This document shows, one piece after another, positions 57,641 to 64,000 of a DNA stretch of 64,000 nt; the first letter of the stretch is position 1; each line of letters opens with the position of its first letter. Source of the DNA: Sabethes cyaneus (Eukaryota; Arthropoda; Insecta; Diptera; Culicidae); assembly GCF_943734655.1 (NCBI RefSeq), contig NC_071354.1:141913142-141977141 (forward strand), read 5' to 3'. Below the pieces are notes generated by a model that was not told the DNA's origin, ran no database searches, and saw only the letters and a program-made list of their open reading frames with translations. A program made the translations under genes and the position numbers.

Positions 57641-59340
57641 ATCGTCTCCATTCAACTCGATTTTAGGCCACTCGTCGTTAATTTCCCAGTCGTCTCAGGA
57701 ATCGCAAAACACTTTTGACCTCGTAGAGCCATCTTGCACACTGAGCCCTCTGTTCCTGGTGCCGATCGGGTTGTTGAAGAGAACTGTTTTCGTCCCACTG
57801 CCATTCGACATTCTTACAACGTGTCCGGCCCAGCGTAGGCTACCGACTTTCACCAGATGTACGATGGGAATTGTGCAAAGCCTAAATTGGAGCCACAAAG
57901 AATCGCCCATGTCTTGATTGTTTAGCCAACTGAATGCGACTGCGTGCTCAGCGGCCAGGTCTTTGAACGCGGGTGGGAATCTAGACGACAGAGATGATTG
58001 CCGACACGATGATGCACCGAACAGCTCAGACACTTCGTCGCATCGGCCACACAGTGTTTTGCTGCCGAGATGGTACATTGCGCGGGGCATGTTCTGATGC
58101 TGGGATAAGCGATATTCTGTATCAGGGGTATTCAACCCCCACAGGAATCTCTCCAAGCACTGCCTGCAGCTAGTGGTTCATATGTATCCGCCACTCCACC
58201 CCTTTCAGTTTGTACTGAAACACGGCATGGGCGCTTATGTCCTCGGTGATCAAAGTCACGACTTCAAGTCCATAAAGAACTACTGATCTAATATGGTTTT
58301 GTACATCGTCAGTTTCGTACGGTGGCGTATGCTTCTAAGTACGCTCAATTTCCCGCTTGAACGCGCGCTGGATCTCTTTACTAATGTTGCTGTCCGTGGT
58401 CACCACCGATCACAAATACACGAGGAGCTCACCTAACACTTCTAGTTCGTCGCCGTCAACGGTTATCGTACGTGGAAAGCACCTATTTGTTTCCTTTGAG
58501 CCTCATTGTTTCATGTACCGTACGCGTCCCTAATTCTGTGCATGGTTCCAAATTTTTCGTACTTCATATTTCAGTCGTCATCGTCTAAATTCTTACAAAT
58601 TTTTAACTTAATTAACACAACTAGGAAAATATGTGGTCGTGTAGTTATTGATTTGAGAATATTGCAATTCTTAATGAAAATTTTGCGGCGCGTAAAATTA
58701 GGCGTTAAGGTATTTGGTCTTCGACGAATTTATTTTTAGCTCAATCTGTCTAGAATCCGCTTTCAGTCTGGCATATATTGCTTCCACCGTCGCAAAGTTT
58801 TGGCTATGATATTAAAGTGAAAGTCATGTACAAAGTCTAAAAGTTGGCTATCCTTGGTGAAAACCGTCCCTCTCGTTTCGATGGGCACACGTAGAGCGAT
58901 GTTGAACAGCATGCAGGATAAGTCGTCACCTTGTCTCAACCCTCGCCGCGTCTCGAAGGGACTGGAGAGTGTCCCCGAGGTGCGCACGATACACATCACT
59001 CGATCCAATGTAGCTCTGATCAGTCGCGCCAGTTTATCCGGAAAACCATGTTCTTGCATTATCCGCCATAGTTAGTGTTGTTCGACTGTATCATATGCTG
59101 CTTTGTACTCGTGACATTTCTGTAAGATCTGTCGGATAAAAATATGATGCATAGTTGCGCGAGTTCGGCTGATAATTCTCTACGAAACCTTGTGTTTGTG
59201 CTATCGGTGACAGCCGGCGTAACAGGATCTGGGAGAGTACCTTGTATGCGGTGTTTACCAGCGCTTTGCCGCGGTATTTGCAGCAGTCAGCTGATTACCC
59301 TATTTGCAGATGGGACAATGTTTTCTTGCTTCGCACCTTT
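57640..59340 (-). mobile_element. RTE-like LINE relic, same family as 1-1408
   Basis: Minus-strand order: RT start near 59300 (text equivalent to NTAYKVLSQILL), motif-A region near 59100, MQEHGFPDKLARLIRATLDR, LRQGDDLSCMLFNIAL (about 58890-58950), a catalytic box decayed to FVHDFHFN, a KTYKTILD-type segment around 58300, then CTIPIVHLVKVGSLRWAGHV (about 57840) and FNNPIGTRNRG. Matches the 1-1408 relic landmark by landmark (RTSGTLSSPFETRRGLRQGD against VSGTLSSSFESRRGLRQGD). Several frameshifts. Confidence 0.82.
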
Positions 59341-59757
59341 TGATCTTTCAATGATGAATATTTCACGATAGCATTCAGTACTTGTGGCTTGTATAATATA
59401 ATGGCTGTGTAATTTTGTAAGTTATGATACAGTTTTGACGTTTAGACTTTCTAATTTCAAATAACAAAATCTCTACACACTCTTCGCTTCATCGCATTTC
59501 TTGATGCAGCTTTCAAACTGCAAGGCCAAGAACTCAAGAACGAAAAATGATGCTATCACGAAATTTTCATTTTTTCCCATTTAAGGCCTTATCCCACTCT
59601 GTTAGATATATAAAACATCTCTGATTTCACTACTTTCTTCTATCGTTCCCTCCGTCTCTTGCAAAGCCTACCGTTATAACAAAGCAACATCATTATAATG
59701 ATCAAGATGATCGAGGTTGGTACAAGAAAAAAATCATTTTGAAAATTATAAGAACTA
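59341..59757. other. No gene recognised
   Basis: AT-rich spacer. Confidence 0.4.
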
Positions 59758-59759
59758 TA

Positions 59760-59890
59760 AAACGCGGTAACATTGATCATCGGGGTAACATTGTTCAGTT
59801 AGACCACTCATAAATAAGTGAAATGAACAACTTCTACCTACTCTACTGAACTGCGCAATGTTACCACAGATGATCAATGTTACTCCGTTT
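59760..59890. mobile_element. 131-bp MITE with TA duplication
   Basis: AAACGCGGTAACATTGATCA at the left is inverted at the right (AAACGGAGTAACATTGATCA). TA at 59758-59759 and 59891-59892. A second inner pair, GGTAACATTG, makes it almost wholly self-complementary. Confidence 0.88.
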
Positions 59891-59892
59891 TA

Positions 59893-61030
59893 CGGAACAT
59901 AGGTTTTAAAACTTTTGTTTAGGGTTTTCCACTGTTGAAACATGTAGTTTTAGCAATCAATATTTAGCGATAAGAATTTTTTTTTGCATTTTAGTTAAAA
60001 ATTTGTTCTATGATGCTTTAAATTTTTTAAATGTACGATGTACAACCAAATTGAAAAATTTTCATTGGAAATTTCTGGGAAAACGGGAAACCGAATATTT
60101 AAGCTATTATTTTCGTTCATAAGTCCTTTAATTATGCCTGCGTACAAAATTTCATGAAACTCTGGGGCTCCGGGCTATACGATAATTTAAAAAATGCTCA
60201 TTGAGTTATATTTGTAATGAAAAAGAGGATAAAATCGAGTTATTTTCAAAAATTAGTCTAGGGATCCAGAATTTTGGAATAACTAAGTATGCAAAGTTAC
60301 TTATTTCCATGAACTATTTACACGTACACAAAAAGTTTCACTGAGTTCTGAGAGCGTGCTGCCAATCCCATAGCCGAGTTGAAATCCGCCTATTTAGGAC
60401 AGTTTGTTCGCCATAAACTATTGTACAGACGCAAGTTTCAACAACTTCTGCATTTGACTGAACTAGAGCAAATTATATTTTTCGCTTTCCTAATAATTGT
60501 AAATCAGTTTATAGACTACTGCTGGATTTAGCTGTACACATATTTTTAAATATTGCTACGTTCAAATTTCCTAAAATGGCAGAACGGAACAAGAAATTTA
60601 AATTAATAAAGCGGTAATTAATGCAACTTAATGTAAATATATTAAAGCGATGCAAATAAAAATCTCATTCGAGTTTATATTAGGTATTGTTCGTCAATTA
60701 TAGCTTTTTTAAGTTTAATAAATCACGGTTTTTCTAAAGCAGGGAAGGGCTAAATTTTTCAGAGAGTGCAGACCTAGACACTATCTAGTACCGCCAATAA
60801 ATAAAATACAACTTGGCCACAAACTATTAGCATTTGTGGCTTGATCCAATATGGAACATATTACAAGACATTTATAAATAAGATATAAATCTTAACGTAT
60901 AAGTCTAATAAACCAGTCGTCGAACATTCGGAAGTGACCGTTAGAGTTCATAAAATGGTAGCTTAATTGGTCGGTGTTAAGTCAGACCGGACCAAGTCGC
61001 AAAATTTAAAAAAATGACTTACTGACAGCA
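59893..61030. other. No gene recognised
   Basis: AT-rich; no domain, tRNA or repeat with readable ends. Confidence 0.4.
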
Positions 61031-61039
61031 AACAATCAA

Positions 61040-61440
61040 GGGTTAGACTAATCTCAAGTTTTTAGTCTTGACCTTGAAATGCGGTCATACATATATATTA
61101 ATATTTTTGTGAAACGATGGTGCTTTAATCGATGAAGGGACGGTAGGGGAAAGAAATGAAATTTTTTTGGTTAAGGAGGGGGAAGAGCGGAAAGGTGAGG
61201 AGAGAGGGGGGGGGTGTTGCTATGCTTAACAAGTAGTCGTTTTGACTCCTACCTTTTGTCCAATGCTGGAAGGTGCATGAGTCGAACCAAGCTATAATCT
61301 GAGATTATAACCGGATTCGAACCCACAACACCCGCCCCCCCTCTCCTCACCTTTCCGCTCTACCCCCTCTTTCACCAAGAAAATTTAATTTCTTTCCCCT
61401 ATCGTCCCTTCATCGATTGTAAAACCATCGTTTCAAAGAA
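61040..61440. repeat. Inverted repeat with G-runs, related to 45.1-45.3 kb
   Basis: GAAACGATGG...GAAGGGACGGTAGGGGAAAG and the following GGAAGAGCGGAAAGGTGAGG stretch (61110-61215) are inverted at about 61330-61438. In the 115-bp centre, the minus strand has two B-box-like words, GGGTTCGAATCCGG (61313-61326) and TTGGTTCGACTCATG. Possibly two opposed SINE-like copies. Confidence 0.75.
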
Positions 61441-61444
61441 AAGC

Positions 61445-61655
61445 CAAAGCCATGGGTTTATACCGTCTTTAGACATTACCCTTCTTTATCGACAGACTTC
61501 GCAGCCGGCTGTTAGAGTAGAGGAAAATTACGGGGCCAGTGCAACGATCCTATTAACTCTAACTAGCAAGCACCGCCTAACCGAGATTCTAACATACGAC
61601 GACTAGCTTGTTAGACCAGCATCGTACCTCGAAGCTAACTGGGCGGAGAAGGACC
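61445..61655 (-). repeat. tRNA-derived SINE, second copy
   Basis: On the minus strand: CCGCCCAGTTAGC, GGTCTAACAAGCTAGTCGTC, a mutated B box (GTTAGAATCTC), AGGATCGTTGCACTGGCCCC, CAGCCGGCTGCGAAG and GTCGATAAAGAAGGGTAATG to ACGGTATAAACCCATGG. Matches 46420-46615 throughout and looks near full length. Confidence 0.78.
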
Positions 61656-62081
61656 ATCGTTGCAAAAAAATATTAAATCAAGGGTTTCCTAAGCTACAGT
61701 TTTACTCTAAGCTGGTTACATAAATATTGCAAATAACAAGAGATTTGAGATGATTTTGAATGATAGATAGCTACAAACATCACAGAGTTGCAAACTTTGC
61801 TTTTCTTGAAATCAGAATTTTGTCACTTAGTTCGGTCTGACTTGACACCGATCAATTGCCCTGTGGCTGTAGAAGATGACGAGTAAAAACTGTTGTTCTA
61901 AATTCTGAAATAATTAAAATCTGAATATATTCTGATATCTGATATACATCTGAATATGTATATATACATAATTCAATAATAACAATTATTAAGATAAGTT
62001 TAGGTGTCCAGCAGACTAGCACGTCAGCATCATTGTTAAGATTAGGTTAAATATATAAACACGCCGAAGGTTAAACATATT
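61656..62081. other. No gene recognised
   Basis: AT-rich spacer. Confidence 0.4.
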
Positions 62082-62083
62082 TA

Positions 62084-62229
62084 ATTCGGTATAAACTTTT
62101 CAAAACGGCCAAACTGCAAAATGTAAACAAACCGAGTGAGATTTTCTTCTATGCTAGTCCAGCAGAAAATAACTTTCCCTCGGTTTGTTTACATTTTGCT
62201 GATTGGCCCTTTTGAAGTTTGTGCCGAAT
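62084..62229. mobile_element. 146-bp MITE with long TIRs and TA duplication
   Basis: Arms of about 52 bp (from ATTCGGTATAAACTT and inverted ATTCGGCACAAACTT) hold AAAATGTAAACAAACCGAG and its inverse. TA at 62082-62083 and 62230-62231. Loop about 42 bp. Confidence 0.88.
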
Positions 62230-62231
62230 TA

Positions 62232-63610
62232 TAAAATCATAATGAAACAGAAATGCACTAACGGCTTCGAAATAAGGAGAAATACTAATAAATACTATAC
62301 TATGATATACTATAAATACTATAAAAAGAAAAACAACAAAGATTCCCTATTTGGAGAAATGAAAGTTTTCTTTATAACCCTTCTAAAAGTCGTCAAATTT
62401 TTTCACGAAGCCTTTTAGTAACAAAAGACGATAACCATGCTTTTCTGAGGATGTCATTGAACTGTTCGCATCATGGAATTTTCTGTCTATTCATTGGCAT
62501 GTTATAATTATCTTTGGGATGAATGGTAGCCCCTTCCATAACACCAAATCAAGTCATGTTGAATTATGTTGCTTGTTTATTGAGCTAGATAAGAATTTCC
62601 TATGCGCCGTAAGCACTCTTCTAAACTTTTGTGGTACGTTCTTCGTTTAGTTATCAATCTTGTTTAAGAGTATTGCCAATTTATCACTTATGACTGTTTT
62701 ACTTGCTCGAAAGAAGATATTGAGAAAAAGAAACGTAATTTTCTAACCAGGAAATAGTGGACAGCCGAGAAACGGTTCCGATTGTGAAACACCCAACATT
62801 TTTGCCGTGTTTATTAAACTAGCACTACCAAATTACTGCTAACATCTCGTCTCATTGTATTCTAGCTTTTGAGCAAACAACAATCAAAATACAGCTTATA
62901 GAATCTTTTGTAGGAAATATGTTCGAAAAAAAAAATGCGCAAAAAAGTTTTTTAGAATATTTTGTGTATCAAATAGAATAGAAAAAGGCAGTAAAATGCA
63001 TAAAACTTTAGTTTTGGATCTCTATTTCATCACACAAACAAGTTTTAAGTGGAATTTAATTTACACAATAAATATATAAATTTTTACAAACTGGCGTCCG
63101 GTTGTGAAGCTGTTAAGTTCTCCAGTTATGAAAATGACCTAAACTAAAAAACTGATAAATTACTTCGCATTTAAGGTGTTTTTCGTTAATAAATGAATGT
63201 GGTATTTAATTTTCATTTTATATTTCTTTATTTTATTCTTTAATTTTATTTTATTTTACGGATTTTTCGAAGTGTTTTACAACCGGAGACGCTTGTTTTG
63301 GTCAGAAAATACTATGTCTTGCAATTTCGCTATAACTTTTTTGTTTCAAGCGAAAAATGTATGCTGTCTTTAGCAAAAAGATACGTAAGTCTTCAATATT
63401 TGAAATTCCTTAAAAAAGATTCGAAATCAAACAATCCGATCAAAAGCTATGACCGAAAAACAAAACCTATTTCACAACCGGGGACATTCCACTACAACTA
63501 AGTCATCCTAATATTCATTAACAGATCTCAATTTTGATCCAATTGACAGTACCTCCCAATCTCACCCAAGAGAAAATTTGGAAAAGTTATGTATGGATCT
63601 TTTATAGATC
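62232..63610. other. No gene recognised
   Basis: Very AT-rich, short open frames only. Confidence 0.4.
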
Positions 63611-63813
63611 TAGTTATTATTTACAATATTACTGAATAAGGTTTTGCTGTATATTTTATATTTACGGTGCTACAATGCTGCTACTCCGTTAGTAGCCAAG
63701 TGAATATGAACAGGCTTCATTTTCAGTTTTTTGCTCAGTAAATGCTCATTTGACTGCATCGCAACAACACAACAAAATTCGAAAAAGTAGTGTAAAAGGC
63801 AATTGCAGAGTTT

Positions 63814-64000
63814 ATTATTATCTACATTATTGTTGAAGAAAGTGTAGTTTTATCTTTTGTATTTACGGCGCTATGGGGCTGCTACTCCGTTGGTAGCAAA
63901 AAGAGCGCTCATTTGGCTACCAACGGAGTAGCAATCGTATAGCGTCGTAAATACAAAAGATAAAACTATACTTTCTTCAACAATAATGTAGATAATAATT
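63814..64000. repeat. Inverted repeat cut by the window end
   Basis: Left arm 63814-63897 pairs with 63916-64000 (about 84 bp, few mismatches), sharing GCTACTCCGTTGGTAGC and TTTTATCTTTTGTATTTACG. Loop 18 nt. A weaker direct relative lies at about 63605-63695. May continue to the right of the window. Confidence 0.85.

Overview
This window looks like intergenic and intronic DNA from a culicine (probably Aedes-type) mosquito. Evidence: R1-, RTE- and L2/CR1-like non-LTR retrotransposon relics, many small TIR elements with TA target duplications, tRNA-derived SINEs of a mosquito type, long AT-rich stretches, and one spliced gene exon in a very large non-coding context. The species assignment is an inference from repeat style; no host gene here was recognised well enough to prove it.

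Layout. 1-2.3 kb: two RTE-like LINE relics, the first ending in a (TAAG)n tail. 4.4-9.6 kb: a long (AC)n microsatellite directly abutted by a near-complete but broken R1-clade retrotransposon (ORF1 with zinc knuckles, ORF2 with endonuclease and reverse transcriptase, joined by a TAATG stop/start overlap). 9.65-11.1 kb and 16.1-17.5 kb: two inverted copies of an element carrying a 13-bp minisatellite, with a third partial copy at 42.35-43.35 kb. 12.6-15.8 kb: an unclassified repeat with internal ~140-bp units, then two nested TA-flanked elements. 20.6-23.1 kb: a small TIR element, a second R1 relic and an opposite-strand LINE fragment. 23.65-27.92 kb: a nest of five elements whose boundaries and target duplications can all be read. 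30-36.3 kb: a 15-bp-repeat foldback element and an RTE-like LINE on the minus strand, interrupted by an L2/CR1-like LINE and by an intact 538-bp member of the nested MITE family. 41.3-44.7 kb: LINE fragment, third minisatellite copy and a 1.3-kb TIR element.

The one convincing host gene segment is the exon 46976-48097. It has a consensus acceptor and donor, an open frame with a hydrophobic leader, seven N-glycosylation sequons and a basic cleavage-like site, so it is probably the first coding exon of a secreted precursor that I could not name. GC-richer blocks at 28.25-29.43 kb and 38.8-39.2 kb are candidate upstream exon or promoter regions. After the exon come a 1.65-kb TIR element with five palindromes spaced 21 bp, a strong 44-bp hairpin at 53.3 kb, more RTE relics (53.7, 56.9, 57.6-59.3 kb), SINE copies, tiny MITEs and an inverted repeat cut by the window end.

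The most unusual items are the 2.56-kb foldback element at 24983-27545 (12-bp TIRs, 4-bp target duplication, giant internal inverted repeat, six exact copies of one 15-mer) and the palindrome-array element at 49565-51213.
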